DNA from: Ampullaceana balthica
Taxonomy: Eukaryota; Mollusca; Gastropoda; Lymnaeidae
NCBI GenBank assembly: GCA_944989445.1
Contig: CALYLW010000060.1
Coordinates: forward strand, 1,826,093-1,890,092
DNA: 64,000 nt
Reading direction: 5' to 3'
Of the stretch, positions 13,201-23,398 are shown in pieces. A program made the position numbers and the translations under genes. Position 1 is the first letter of the stretch. Every line of letters starts with the position of its first letter. Below the pieces are notes generated by a model, which had not been told where the DNA came from, ran no database searches, and saw nothing but the letters and a program-made list of their open reading frames with translations.

Positions 13201-16200
13201 AGCACTAACACAATGCAATGCCCTAATGTTAGCACTAACACACAATACAATGCCCCAATGTTAGCACTAACACACAATACAATGCCCTAATGTTAGCACT
13301 AACACAATACAATGCCTTAATGTTAGCACTAACACACAATACAATGCCCCAATGTTAGCACTAACACACAATACAATGCCCCAATGTTAGCACTAACACA
13401 CAATACAATGCCCCAATGTTAGCACTAACACACAATATAATGCCCCAATGTTAGCACTAACACATAGTACAATGCCCTAATGTTAGCACTAACACAATAC
13501 AATGCCCCAATGTTAGCACTACCACAATGCAATGCCCCAATATTAGCACTAACACACAATGCAATGCCCCAATGTTAGCACTAAGACAATACAATGCCCC
13601 AATGTTAGTACTAACACAATGCAATGCCCCAATGTTAGCACTAACACAATACAATGCCCCAATGTTAGCACTAACACACAATGCAATGCCCCAAGGTTAG
13701 CACTAACACAATACAATGCCCCAATGTTAGCACTATCACAATACAATGCTCCAATGTTAGCACTAACACACAATGCAATGCCCCAAGGTTAGCACTAACA
13801 CAATACAATGCCCCAATGTTAGCACTAACACAATACAATGCCCCAATGTTAGCACTAACACAATAAAATGCCCCAATGTTAGCACTAACACAATACAATG
13901 CCCCAATGTTAGCACTAACACAATACAATGCCCCAATGTTAGCACTAACACAATACAATGCCCCAATCTTAGCACTAACAAAATACAATGCCCTAATGTT
14001 AGCACTAACGCAATGTAATGCCCCAATGTTAGCACTAACACAATGCAATGCCCCAAGGTTAGCACTAACACAATACAATGCCCCAATGTTAGTACTAACA
14101 CAATACAATGCCCAAATGTTAGTAACAACACAATGCAATGCCCCAATGTTAGCACTAACACAATACAATGCCACAATGTTAGCACTAACACACAATACAA
14201 TGCCGTAAGGTTAGCACTAACACAATACAATGCCCCAATGTTAGCACTAACACAATACAATGACCTAATGTTAGCACTAACACAATGCAATGCCCCAATG
14301 TTAGCACTAACACAATACAATGCCCTAATGTTAGCACTAACACACAATACAATGCCCCAATGTTAGCACTAACACACAATACAATGCCCTAAGGTTAGCA
14401 CTAACAACCAATACAATGCCCCAATGTTAGTACTAACACAATACAATGCCCTAAGGTTAGCACTAACACACAATGCAATGCCCTAATGTTAGCACTAACA
14501 CAATACAATGCCCCAATGTTAGTACTAACACAATGCAATTCCCCAATGTTAGTACTAACACAATACAATGCCCCAATGTTAGTACTAACACAATGCAATG
14601 TCCCAATGTTAGCACTAAGACAATACAATGCCCCATTGTTAGCACTAACACAATGCAATGCCCCAATGTTAGTACTAACACAATGCAATGCCCCAATGTT
14701 AGCACTAACACAATACAAGGCCCTAATGTTAGCACTAACACAATGCAATGCCCCAATGTTAGTACTAACACAATGCAATGCCCCAATGTTAGTACTAACA
14801 CAATGCAATGCCCCACTGTTAGCACTAACACAATGCAATGCCCCAATGATAGTACTAACACAATGCAATGCCCCAATATTAGCACTAACACAATACAATG
14901 CCCCAATGTAAGCACTAACACACAATACAATGCCCTAATGTTAGTACTAACACACAATACAATGCCCCAATGTTAGTACTAACACAATGCAATGCCCCAA
15001 TGTTAGCACTAACACACAATACAATGCCCTAAGGTTAGCACTAAATCAATACAATGCCCCAATGTTAGCACTAACACACAATACAATGCCCATATGTTAG
15101 CACTAACACACAATACAATGTCCCAATGTTAGCACTAACACATGCAATGCCCTAAGGTTAGCACTAACACAATGCAATGCCCCAATGTTAGTACTAACAC
15201 AATACAATGCCCCAATGTTAGTACTAACACAAAGCAATGCCCCAATGTTAGCACTAAGACAATACAAGGCCCTAATGTTAGCACTAACACAATGTAAGGC
15301 CCTAATGTTAGCACTAACACAATGCAAGGCCCTAATGTTAGCACTTACACACAATACAATGCCCAAATGTTAGCACTAACACACAATACAATGCCCCAAT
15401 GTTAGTACTAACACAATACAATGCCCCAATGTTAGCACTAACACACAATACAATGCCCCAATGTTAGCACTAACACACAATACAATGCCCCAATGTTAGC
15501 ACTAACACACAACACAATACCCCAATGTTAGCACTAACACACAATACAATGCCCCAATGTTAGCACTAAAACACAATACAATGCCCCAATGTTAGCACTA
15601 ACACACAACACAATGCCCCAATGTTAGCACTAACACACAATACAATGCCCCAATGTTAGCACTAACACACAATACAATGACCCAATGTTAGCACTAACAC
15701 ACAATACAATGCCCTAAGGTTAGCACTAACACAATGCAATGCCCTAAGGTTAGCACTAACACAATGCAATGCCCTAAGGTTAGCACTAACACAATGCAAT
15801 GCCCTAAGGTTAGCACTAACACAATGCAATGCCCTAAGGTTAGCACTAACACAATGCAATGCCCTAAGGTTAGCACTAACACAATGCAATGCCCTTAGGT
15901 TAGCACTAACACAATACAATGCCCTAAGGTTAGCACTAACACAATGCAATGCCCTAAGGTTAGCACTAACACAATGCAATGCCCTTAGGTTAGCACTAAC
16001 ACAATGCAATGTCCTTAGGTTAGCACTAACATAATACAATGCCCTAAGGTTAGCACTAACACAATACAATGCCCTAAGGTTAGCACTAACACAATACAAT
16101 GCCCTAAGGTTAGCACTAACACAATACAATGCCCTAAGGTTAGCACTAACACAATACAATGCCCTTAGGTTAGCACTAACACAATACAATGCCCTAAGGT

Positions 16201-19200
16201 TAGCAATAACACAATACAATTCCCTTAGGTTAGCACTAACACAATACAATGCCCTAATGTTAGCACTAACACAATACAATGCCCTAATGTTAGGACTAAC
16301 ACAATACAATGCCCTTATGTTAGCACTAACACAATACAATGCCCTAATGTTAGCACTAACACAATATAATGCACTAATGTTAGCACTAACACAATACAAT
16401 GCCCTAATGTTAGCACTAACACAATACAATGCCCTAATGTTAGCACTAACACAATACAATGCCCTTAGGTTAGCACTAACACAATACAATGCCCTAAGGT
16501 TAGCACTAACACAATACAATGCCCTTAGGTTAGCACTAACACAATACAATGCCCTAATGTTAGCACTAACACAATACAATGCCCTATTGTTAGCACTAAC
16601 ACAATACAATGCCCTAATGTTAGCACTAACACAATACAATGCCCTAGGTTAGCACTAACACAATACAATGCCCTAATGTTAGCACTAACACAATACAATG
16701 CCCTAATGTTAGCACTAACACAATACAATGCCCTTAGGTTAGCATTAACACAATACAATGCCCTAATGTTAGCACTAACACAATACAATGCCCTAATGTT
16801 ACCATTAACACAATACAATGCCCTAATGTTAGCACTAACACAATACAATGCCCTAATGTTAGCACTAACACAATACAATGCCCTAATGTTAGCACTAACA
16901 CAATACAATGCCCTAATGTTAGCAATAACACAAATCAATGCCCTAATGTTAGCACTAACACAATACAATGCCCTAATGTTAGCACTAACACAATACAATG
17001 CCCTAATGTTAGCACTAACACAATACAATGCCCCAATATTAGCACTAACACAATGCAATGCCCTAAGGTTAGCACTAACACAATACAATACCCCAATGTT
17101 AGCACTAACACAATACAATGCCCCAATGTTAGCACTAACACAATGCAATGCCCTAAGGATAGCACTAACACAATACAATGCCCTAAGGTTAGTACTAACA
17201 CAATACAATACCCCAATGTTAGCACTAACACAATACAATGCCCTAAGGTTAGTACTAACACAATACAATGCCCTAAGGTTAGTACTAACACAATACAATG
17301 CCCTAAGGTTAGTACTAACACAATACAATGCCCTAAGGTTAGCACTAACACAATACAATACCCCAATGTTAGCACTAACACAATACCATACCCCAATGTT
17401 AGCACTAACACAATCAATACAATACCCCAATGTTAGCACTAACACAATACAATACCCCAATGTTAGCACTAACACAATACAATACCCCAATGTTAGCACT
17501 AACACAATACAATACCCCAATGTTAGCACTAACACAATACAATATCCCAATGTTAGCACTAACACAATACAATACCCCAATATTAGCACTAACACAATAC
17601 AATACCCCAATGTTAGCACTAACACAATACAAATACCCCAATGTTAGCACTAACACAATACAATACCCCAATGTTAGCACTAACACAATACAATACCCCC
17701 AATGTTAGCACTAACACAATACAATACCCCAATGTTAGCACTAACACAATACAATACCCCCAATGTTAGCACTAACACAATACAATGCCCCAATGTTAGC
17801 ACTAACACAATACAATACCCCAATGTTAGCACTAACACAATACAATACCCCAATGTTAGTACTAACACAATACAATGCCCCAATGTTAGCACTAACACAA
17901 TACAATGCCCCAATGTTAGCACTAACACAATACAATACCCCAATGTTAGCACTAACACAATACAATGCCCCAATGTTAGCACTAACACAATACAATGCCC
18001 CAATGTTAGCACTAACACAATACAATACCCCCAATGTTAGCACTAACACAATACAATACCCCAATGTTAGCACTAACACAATACAATGCCCCAATGTTAG
18101 CACTAACACAATACAATGCCCCAATGTTAGCACTAACACAATACAATACCCCAATGTTAGCACTAACACAATACAATACCCCAATGTTAGCACTAACACA
18201 ATACAATACCCCCAATGTTAGCACTAACACAATACAATGCCCCAATGTTAGCACTAACACAATACAATGCCCCAATGTTAGCACTAACACAATACAATAC
18301 CCCAATGTTAGCACTAACACAATACAATACCCCAATGTTAGCACTAACACAATACAATGCCCCAATGTTAGCACTAACACAATACAATACCCCAATGTTA
18401 GCACTAACACAATACAATGCCCCAATGTTAGCACTAACACAATACAATGCCCCCAATGTTAGCACTAACACAATACAATACCCCAATGTTAGCACTAACA
18501 CAATACAATGCCCCAATGTTAGCACTAACACAATACAATGCCCCAATGTTAGCACTAACACAATACAATACCCCCAATGTTAGCACTAACACAATACAAT
18601 ACCCCCAATGTTAGCACTAACACAATACAATGCCCCAATGTTAGCACTAACACAATACAATGCCCCAATGTTAGCACTAACACAATACAATACCCCAATG
18701 TTAGCACTAACACAATACAATACCCCCAATGTTAGCACTAACACAATACAATACCCCCAATGTTAGCACTAACACAATACAATGCCCCAATGTTAGCACT
18801 AACACAATACAATGCCCCAATGTTAGCACTAACACAATACAATACCCCAATGTTAGCACTAACACAATACAATACCCCAATGTTAGCACTAACACAATAC
18901 AATGCCCCAATGTTAGCACTAACACAATACAATGCCCCAATGTTAGCACTAACACAATACAATACCCCAATGTTAGCACTAACACAATACAATACCCCAA
19001 TGTTAGCACTAACACAATACAATACCCCAATGTTAGCACTAACACAATACAATGCCCCAATGTTAGCACTAACACAATACAATACCCCAATGTTAGCACT
19101 AACACAATACAATACCTCTTATCTCTACTGAACTTATTGGATTTCACCGCAGCTAAGTTTTTTTTATTCTTTCGTTATATTGGTTTTATTTGTGTATTTT

Positions 19201-19893
19201 TTGTTCGTTGAGGAAGGCTCTTTGCCGAAACGTTAGCTATTTTTTTACGTCCTGTCAGGCTAACTAATACCCTGTTTATATGTTATACACTTACTAATTT
19301 AAAAGTCTGCTTGACTGGTTGCAGTCTCACCCCCATTATTTTATTTACCCTAAGCAGAGCCGTCTTTACACCACTTTGGGCCCCTGGGCAAAGAAAGATT
19401 GCAAACCCCGTAGGAATAAAAAAATAAATATACAGAATATATATAAATGAACGTATTCCCATGGGACCCCTATGCTCGTGGGCCCCAGGGCAAATGCCCA
19501 ACGGGCCTATGACTATGCGTTAAGACGGCACTGACCTCAAGGTTAGTACTAACACAATGCCCCAATGTTATTTCTAACACACAATACAATGTCCTATTTT
19601 TAGCACTTAATGCTAAATCTTGTACATGGCCTGTGCAGCTAGGATGCATGCATATTGTTTCAAGTTACTTAAACAGATCTGAGAGTCACGCATGTCACCG
19701 CCATTTTTTTTTGGAAGGACGAATCTAAAAAGATGTTATTATAAATAAGAGCGTTTTTTAAAAAAATCTCGAAACCAATCGGTTAAAAAACAACAACAAT
19801 ACATTAGAAATGTTAAAGAAAAAACCAACTTGATATCAATGAACAAACGAGCAAGACAGCTGCTACCAATCCTTTGTTCACAATGGCTGCCAT
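4041..19893 (-). CDS. Gene 1: CYYR1/Shisa-like cysteine- and tyrosine-rich single-pass membrane protein (4 exons)
   Basis: The model joins exons 19893-19830, 12189-12084, 5107-4962 and 4225-4041 (501 nt, 166 residues plus stop). Junction phases match throughout (1, 2, 1), and introns begin GT and end AG. Domain order: signal peptide (1-21), a short ectodomain with eight cysteines including two CC pairs, a transmembrane helix near residues 58-82, a Cys/Arg-rich stop-transfer motif (CLCRRRYY), then a tail rich in Pro, Tyr, Gln and Gly with a PPTY motif that could bind WW domains of NEDD4-type ligases. This layout and length match the CYYR1/Shisa-like group, whose members act as membrane adaptors in trafficking and signalling. 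Function here is inferred from architecture only. Exon 1 is the least certain part because its donor (GTTGGT) is weak. Confidence 0.75.
4317..4740. mobile_element. hAT-like MITE with ATTAATCG-rich ends, in intron 3 of gene 1
   Basis: Both ends are rich in TTAATCGATTAATCG-type strings, and the right end closes with TTTCCGCAGCCTT. The same terminal sequence, as AGGGCTG plus TTAATCG repeats, bounds the larger element at 56612-60990. There is no open frame. Boundaries are approximate to about 10 bp. Confidence 0.5.
4962..5107 (-). CDS. Gene 1 exon 3: transmembrane segment
   Basis: The acceptor TTTTTTGTTTTCAG lies right of 5107 and the donor GTAAGA at 4961-4956. The exon encodes 48 residues between split codons: a hydrophobic, glycine-containing helix (IGLAVGLSIGGII and onward), then CLCRRRYYTG. 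Positive charges directly after the helix predict an inside C-terminus. Base composition is clearly more GC-rich than the flanks, as expected for a real exon. Confidence 0.9.
5161..5699. repeat. 41-bp minisatellite, about 13 copies (intron 2 of gene 1)
   Basis: The unit contains GATAGATTGGTT, ACAGTCTGTCAG and TGAGTATTGATTT, with a period of 41 bp measured between successive TTATACAG strings. Early copies carry GTTGAAT and later ones GGTGAGT. It starts about 55 bp from exon 3. Open frames across it are repeat artefacts. Confidence 0.95.
5700..6320. other. Intronic sequence with a two-copy duplication
   Basis: Mostly AT-rich, with no coding signal. Around 6107-6244 a segment of about 65-75 bp beginning GTTAATACGCCACCAGAGGA occurs twice in tandem, each copy ending near GGTCATCGTCGACTACGA. 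Confidence 0.7.
6321..6504. repeat. 46-bp tandem repeat, 4 copies
   Basis: Units start GTGCCAGTAATAAAGATGG at 6321, 6367, 6413 and 6459 and are nearly identical, which suggests recent expansion. Confidence 0.95.
6529..6727 (-). mobile_element. tRNA-derived SINE (minus strand)
   Basis: Read on the minus strand, the head contains an A-box-like TGGTCTAAGTGG and a B-box GGTTCGAACCC, so it derives from a tRNA. The body continues with ACCGGCAAGGCC and ends with GTGAACGCTACATCACTTGCC-like sequence. A closely matching 3' segment occurs in the SINE at 43432-43715, so both belong to one superfamily. It is not a functional tRNA: the spacing between the boxes is too long and an acceptor stem is missing. 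Confidence 0.7.
6817..7256. repeat. Short-unit repeat tract (GATGATAGAAATGACTCA family)
   Basis: About 440 bp of 15-18-bp units alternate between GATGATAGAAATGACTCA, GATGACACA and AATCATCA. The unit is open in several frames and gives spurious Asp/Asn/Ser-rich or His/Leu-rich reading frames. Confidence 0.9.
7317..7854. repeat. 15-bp minisatellite, left part (split by hAT insertion)
   Basis: The period-15 unit is ATACACATTTATTTG, with variants ATCTG, TTAG and GACACAC. The array stops at the TACACATG target copy 7847-7854 and resumes at 11021 with the same unit. The hAT element at 7855-11020 therefore split one array. Because 15 is a multiple of three and the unit lacks stops, several frames are open across the whole tract. 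Confidence 0.95.
7921..8313. mobile_element. MITE of the GGGCC(GTCC)ATAAATGACGTCAC family, copy 1
   Basis: It starts AGGGGCCATCCATAAATGAC and contains the family's internal blocks: GACGTCAC, a C-rich tract, TTGTCATTTAAATATGTATTTAG-like sequence, and GATGTGACGTCACATTTCTT-like sequence near the right side. The right terminus is degraded. Other copies lie at 23923-24344, 25224-25600 and 61427-61767. Confidence 0.75.
8408..10170 (+). pseudogene. hAT-type (ZMYM1/DUF4371-like) transposase pseudogene
   Basis: Conceptual translation gives recognisable blocks in family order. A catalytic-region piece includes MSRKYNG and then CTAHSFNLVGK (about 8480-8575). LSDTRWSA lies near 8708-8731, a Glu-rich helical region at 8795-8950, and KFGFLTNLTELS near 9190-9225. 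A degenerate C-terminal hAT dimerisation region follows at 9790-10170. In-frame stops occur at 8660 and about 8731, then frameshifts. A 493-bp insertion with a 12-bp target duplication splits the frame at 9284. It belongs to the hAT element around it and is not a host gene. Confidence 0.75.
9285..9777. mobile_element. Retroposed 493-bp GC-rich insert of unknown family, with 12-bp target duplication
   Basis: The insert is flanked by exact copies of TGATTTCGAAGA (9273-9284 and 9778-9789). Removing it and one copy restores continuity of the surrounding transposase reading frame, so the boundaries are secure. A long variable-type target duplication suggests target-primed retroposition, but there is no A-tail. 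GC content is far above the surroundings. An open frame of about 150 codons runs through it (9272-9736) without a recognised domain. A near-perfect hairpin, GGGTCTTCC/GGAAGACCC, lies around 9707-9723. It may be a SINE or the 5' part of a LINE. Confidence 0.65.
10268..10347. repeat. Possible end of a pogo/mariner-like element
   Basis: The segment AGTCGGGATGGGACCGTCGT, followed by AACGGGAGGACTACCTG and then TA, resembles a pogo/Tigger-type terminus facing a TA target. No partner end is visible nearby. Confidence 0.3.
10611..10706 (+). repeat. SINE-tail-like element fragment
   Basis: It contains ATGCAGGACTAAACACAAAC, GATAAGCGTAGGACGCAATA and CTTCTGTATAGAAGGAGCG, then a GATAAGATAAGATAAGA tail. 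The order is the same as at the window edge (1-70, reversed) and the 3' end of the SINE at 43432-43715. The tail of short AGATA repeats is typical of SINEs mobilised by LINEs with microsatellite tails. Confidence 0.6.
11021..11943. repeat. 15-bp minisatellite, right part
   Basis: About 60 copies of ATACACATTTATTTG or ATCTG variants continue the array interrupted at 7854. Near 11487-11580 a few units are altered (ATACTGTG, TTAATTGATAAACTTTTAAA). It belongs to intron 2 of gene 1. Confidence 0.95.
11960..12100. repeat. 41-bp triplication containing the exon 2 splice donor of gene 1
   Basis: Three tandem units of 41 bp each carry, on the minus strand, TTAAGTAAGTC. The GTAAGT strings lie at 12083-12078 (the true donor), 12042-12037 and 12001-11996. 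The copied unit includes the last few exon bases plus intron sequence. Use of a distal donor would add 41 or 82 nt and break the frame. Confidence 0.85.
12084..12189 (-). CDS. Gene 1 exon 2: cysteine-rich ectodomain
   Basis: The acceptor GATATTCCAG lies right of 12189 and the donor GTAAGT at 12083-12078. The exon encodes 34 residues between split codons, starting CVAERCF and containing YNYCSGQCC and TSQCC. The eight cysteines with a YC then CC then CC pattern resemble the ectodomain of CYYR1/Shisa-like proteins. It starts in phase 1, matching the signal-peptide exon, and ends in phase 2, matching exon 3. Confidence 0.85.
12399..12472. repeat. 25-bp tandem repeat, 3 copies
   Basis: The unit AGGACGTAAAGCTATGCACT plus ATGCT occurs three times without change, within intron 1 of gene 1. 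Confidence 0.9.
12584..19113. repeat. 6.5-kb array of a 30/32-bp unit with palindromic core (about 215 copies)
   Basis: The unit is AATGCCCCAATGTTAGCACT followed by AACACAATAC; copies with ACACACAATAC are 32 bp. Blocks differ. 12.8-13.5 kb is mostly 32-bp units. 15.7-16.25 kb is rich in CCTAAGG, 16.25-17.05 kb in CCTAATG, and 17.35-19.1 kb is CCCCAATG with alternating TAC/TGC ends. In the last block some copies have an extra C (31 bp). The core GTTAGCACTAAC is nearly palindromic, and the frequent variant GTTAGTACTAAC is a perfect 12-bp palindrome. It fills most of intron 1 of gene 1. All long frames in it are stop-free repeat artefacts. A few decayed units continue at 19541-19605, beyond a MITE insertion. 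Confidence 0.97.
19205..19290 (+). other. Possible Penelope-like element 3' motif (hammerhead-like)
   Basis: The string TTGAGGAAGGC then TCTTTGCCGAAACG has the order of a hammerhead core (CUGANGA, short stem II, GAAA), with GGC/GCC as stem II. Such motifs are known at the ends of Penelope-like retroelements. The first core base is T instead of the required C, so a self-cleaving activity is unlikely. No reverse transcriptase is visible beside it. Confidence 0.3.
19355..19533. mobile_element. hAT-type MITE (179 bp)
   Basis: The ends are CAGAGCCGTCTTTAC and GTTAAGACGGCACTG, inverted repeats sharing CAGNGCCGTCTT. Flanks ACCCTAAG (19347-19354) and ACCTCAAG (19534-19541) match at six of eight positions, as expected for an old 8-bp hAT target duplication. 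There is no coding capacity. It sits near the end of the 30-bp array. Confidence 0.65.
19830..19893 (-). CDS. Gene 1 exon 1: signal peptide
   Basis: The ATG at 19893-19891 sits in a strong context (GCCATGG). An in-frame TAA lies 11 codons upstream, with no other ATG between. The 21 codons encode MAAIVNKGLVAAVLLVCSLI and Ser: a short basic N-region, a hydrophobic core and small residues at the end, a classic secretory signal. One base remains after codon 21, so phase 1 matches exon 2. The donor, AA followed by GTTGGT, is sub-optimal, so the exact exon end is the weakest point of the gene model. Confidence 0.65.
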
Positions 19894-20260
19894 GGCTATT
19901 GCTACCAAAGGCCTGTAGTTACTTTACGTTTTGAAACCAAGTACATGTATTTCAAGGAAAACAACACACTGTACAGGATCTACCAGCAACTGGGGCGTAG
20001 CTTAGGTTGTGGGGGGGGAGGGTAGTGCAGGCCCAAGGAGGACACTTTTCTTTACGTTTTCTTTTTACCGCCTCTTATCAGTTACGCTATACCCTAATAC
20101 TGAATATTTCTATTTTAAATAATGAATAAGGAAGTTTTATTTTATCTCATTCAAATGTGATTATTTTGTTTGTTCTTTGCCTCACATCTTGAACACACAT
20201 TGATAACAATTTAGTCGTAGTATTCATAGTTTTTTCTTCAGTATACATGTACTTGAGTAG
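19894..20260. other. Upstream region of gene 1, no clear promoter motif
   Basis: This contains the 5'UTR and promoter of gene 1 if exon 1 is right. I see no TATA box at the usual distance. A G-run (about 20011-20018) is the only notable feature. Confidence 0.35.
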
Positions 20261-20261
20261 T

Positions 20262-20565
20262 ATAGAAAAAGAGGTATGCAGAGGTTATATAGAAACAGAT
20301 GGATACAGAGATCATATAGAAACAGATGGCTACAAAGTTTATATTGAAACATAGGGTTACAGAAGTTATATGGAAACAGTGGGTTACAGAGGTTATATGG
20401 AAACAGTGGGTTACAGAGGTTATATGGAAACAGTGGGTTACAAAGGTTATATGGAAACAGTGGGTTACAGAGGTTATATGGAAACAGTGGGATACAGAGG
20501 TTATATGGAAACAGTGGGTTACAGTGGTTATATGGATACATATGTTATATAGAAACAGAGGGATA
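20262..20565. repeat. 27-bp minisatellite (AAACAGTGGGTTACAGAGGT + TATATGG)
   Basis: About eleven copies; the left copies are more diverged (GATGGATACAGAGATCATATAG) and the central ones nearly identical. Confidence 0.92.
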
Positions 20566-20806
20566 CAGAGGCTAAATAGAAACAGAGGATACATAGAAAC
20601 AGAGGCTATATAGAAACAGAGGCTATATAGAAACAGAGGCTATATAGAAACAGAGGCTATATAGAAACAGAGGCTATATAGAAACAGAGGCTATATAGAA
20701 ACAGAGGCTATATAGAAACAGAGGCTATATAGAAACAGAGGCTATATAGAAACAGAGGCTATATAGAAACAGAGGCTATATAGAAACAGAGGCTATATAG
20801 AAACAT
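20566..20806. repeat. 17-bp tandem repeat (AAACAGAGGCTATATAG)
   Basis: About fourteen near-perfect copies directly follow the related 27-bp array. The 17-bp unit looks like a shortened version of the 27-bp unit, so one array probably arose from the other. Confidence 0.95.
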
Positions 20807-20829
20807 TAGTTTACAGAAAGGCTTGGTCT

Positions 20830-22275
20830 TAGATGTCCATTGGATGCTTTAAAAGAAACAACGGTGTTAGAATTACAGTGCTCAACAAATACTTCAATTT
20901 TTGTACTGGCCAAAGTCATATTCTGATACATTCCGTTACTAGCGTGTAGTAAGCTAAAATGTGACATACTAACTGCTGACTCTCATATGTATCAAGATGG
21001 CTTTCTTAAGCTGGTCTCGGGCGCATACTTAGTTCTTGCCCTGGGCGCCTTATGCCTTCGGAGCGCCTCTGTTTATAACTGATTTTATTGATACAGCTTG
21101 TATGGTCACACGGTGTGTCAAAAATATGGCGAGCGACTCTTCGCTTCAACGTTTCCTGTCAGTTACCTGTAGTTATGGGCGCACCTGTCAGTATCCTGTA
21201 TATATATAGTTATGTGTGCACCTGTAATATACCTGTATATATGATATCACCAGTAGCCATGACGTTTGCTAGCGGCACATGATCACCTCCCGATGATTGG
21301 GACAATAAAGAATTTTAGTGACACTGTTAGAGATTAGAGTCGAGAGTTTTGAGTTATACATATTTTGGGACAAAACTTGGCTATGATTCTGTATTGGAGA
21401 TTTGACGATGCTAAGGTTAAACACCCATTAACTTATACAATGTTAAAGAGATTTTCATTTCATTGCACTGTTCATTAGAGATCTTCCAACTTTGGATTAA
21501 ACTGTAAGAAATATTGCGCCAATGAGTTTCAGGGGGCGAAAAGAAAGGCCTATCTAGAAACGCCGGTCTATTGCGTCTCTACCTATTGTGGTTTAGTCTA
21601 TTGTTCTGTGGCTATTGTGTCGGGAAGCGTGGTAACGTCGGGCCATAAATCTTCACAACAAAGGCGCCAAGTTTTTTTTCTTCAAGTCTTAAAATGCTCT
21701 CCACTACGTTCTTAATTACTTCCAATCAAATATTTCACAAAATTTCAGCTTCAACTTAAACCCCAAGGAATCAATTAAAACTGAGGCCAAAACAGACATC
21801 CTATTAAATTGTTCGAAAAATATTACCAACAACCGGGTATTCAACTGGACTTTGATAAAATTGTGTAAGGTTCAGCGAAATTCTAATAAAATGAGTCGTA
21901 AAGGCTAATTGTTCAAAATCTTTTATGGTGGAGAAATAATTTTGATGGATTCAAAATATGCTGAGAGACACATTATGACTTTCAAAAAGAAGTTTACAGT
22001 GGTTTTCTAATGAAACAGATTTTTATATAAAGTACACCAAATAATGTTTATAATAGATGATGTGTTTGAGAGCTACATTAAACATTTCCGAAACTTCTGA
22101 AATTGCTATTTATTGATAAAGAAGATAACATCTTATGAAGATTGCGTCATTTCCGCTCTTGACCGGCAAAGCTTAAATGCTCGCAATCTGTGTTGGTGAA
22201 AAAATGCTTCGTCTGTTGATTTGATGTTCATTTACTTTGAAAACTAACACGCTATCAACAATTAAAGCTCTAGTA
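20830..22275. other. Intergenic sequence, no gene recognised
   Basis: AT-rich sequence with a few transposon-end-like strings, for example GGAGCGCCTCTG near 21060. A plus-strand AATAAA occurs near 21304 without an associated coding region. No exon with both splice signals was found. Confidence 0.4.
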
Positions 22276-22422
22276 AAATGCAAGACTATATAGAGGGAAG
22301 ACATATACCCTGGATAAGCGTAGGACGCAATAATCTTCTGTTTCCTATCTTTGTCTATCTGATACAGACGATTATTGCATCTCACGCTTATTCATGGATT
22401 ATGTCTAGGCTTGCATTTTTTA
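22276..22422. repeat. Fold-back copy of the SINE-tail-like element
   Basis: The left arm AAAATGCAAGACTA then GATAAGCGTAGGACGCAATA (22276-22337) is complementary, with mismatches, to the right arm 22370-22422, around a spacer containing TTTCCTATCTTTG. It appears to be two head-to-head copies of the element seen at 10611-10706. Confidence 0.6.
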
Positions 22423-22836
22423 TTGCGTCTTGGTTGTGTTTTTGGTTTAGCTTCCTCTATTTCATATTATGCTGTTGGTTTGTGGTTCAGCTCTTTTGAT
22501 GTCCTATTTATTGGTTTCTCTGGTGTTTTAACGTCATGTTTTCCCCTTTTACATGCAGCCTCTGACACGACTCGTTCTACTAACAGTTTCACAGATTTTT
22601 AACACAGTCCCTTCAATATCTTAGAAGTTCGGAAACATGATGAAATAAAAGCTTCAATAGGAAGCAACCATAAGGTCCCTAATAACATGAATTTAATGAC
22701 ATTTGGACCCTTGTAAACTTAACTTCAAAAGTTGTTCATTCACTAATTAAACTTAATTATAATATTTAATACTAAATATATTACTTCCTAGACAACGGTT
22801 ACAACAACTCTCAGTCACAATACGCCACCACAAGCC
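22423..22836. other. Noncoding stretch
   Basis: The T-rich left half gives short hydrophobic frames without domain features. The right half is AT-rich. Nothing further can be supported. Confidence 0.4.
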
Positions 22837-23398
22837 AACACAAGACAATACCACACAATACAAGACAACACCACACAACACAAGACAACACCACCAAACA
22901 CGACAAGACAACACCACCAAACACGACAAGACAACACCACCAATTACTACAAGACAACACCACCAAACACCACAAGACAATACCACAAGACAACAGCACC
23001 AAACACCACAAGACAACACCACCAAACACCACAAGACAACACCACCAAACACGACAAGACAACACCACCAAACACGACAAGACAACACCACCAATTACTA
23101 CAAGACAACACCACCAAACACCACAAGACAATACCACAAGACAACAGCACCAAACACCACAAGACAACACCACCAAACACCACAAGACAACACCACCAAA
23201 CACCACATGACAATACCACCAAACACCAGAAGACAAAACCACCAAGCACCACAAGACAACACCACCAAGCACCATACAACACAAGACAACACCATCAAAC
23301 ATCACAAGACAACACCACCAAACACCACGAGACAACACCAACAAACACCACAAGACAACACCACCAAACACAACAAGACAACACCACCAAACACCGCA
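22837..23398. repeat. 23-bp minisatellite (AAGACAACACCACCAAACAC + CAC) with higher-order duplication
   Basis: About 24 copies. A block of about 150 bp with a fixed series of variants (CAATTACTAC, then CACAAGACAATACCAC, then AGCACCAAACACC) occurs twice, starting near 22940 and 23092, so the array grew by multi-unit duplication. Val/Cys/Trp-rich frames on the minus strand are artefacts. Confidence 0.92.

Noticed and set aside
12584..19113. CRISPR array
   Set aside because: Units are contiguous, with no unique spacers, in a eukaryotic intron.
12584..19211. Many frames in both strands with repeated NVSTNT, YCVSANI or LVLTLGHC motifs
   Set aside because: Repeat translations from the 30-bp unit; the apparent N-glycosylation and Cys motifs have no start, splice or domain support.
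22753..23371. Val/Cys/Trp-rich membrane protein on the minus strand
   Set aside because: Translation of the 23-bp array; hydrophobicity follows from the AC-rich repeat read in reverse.
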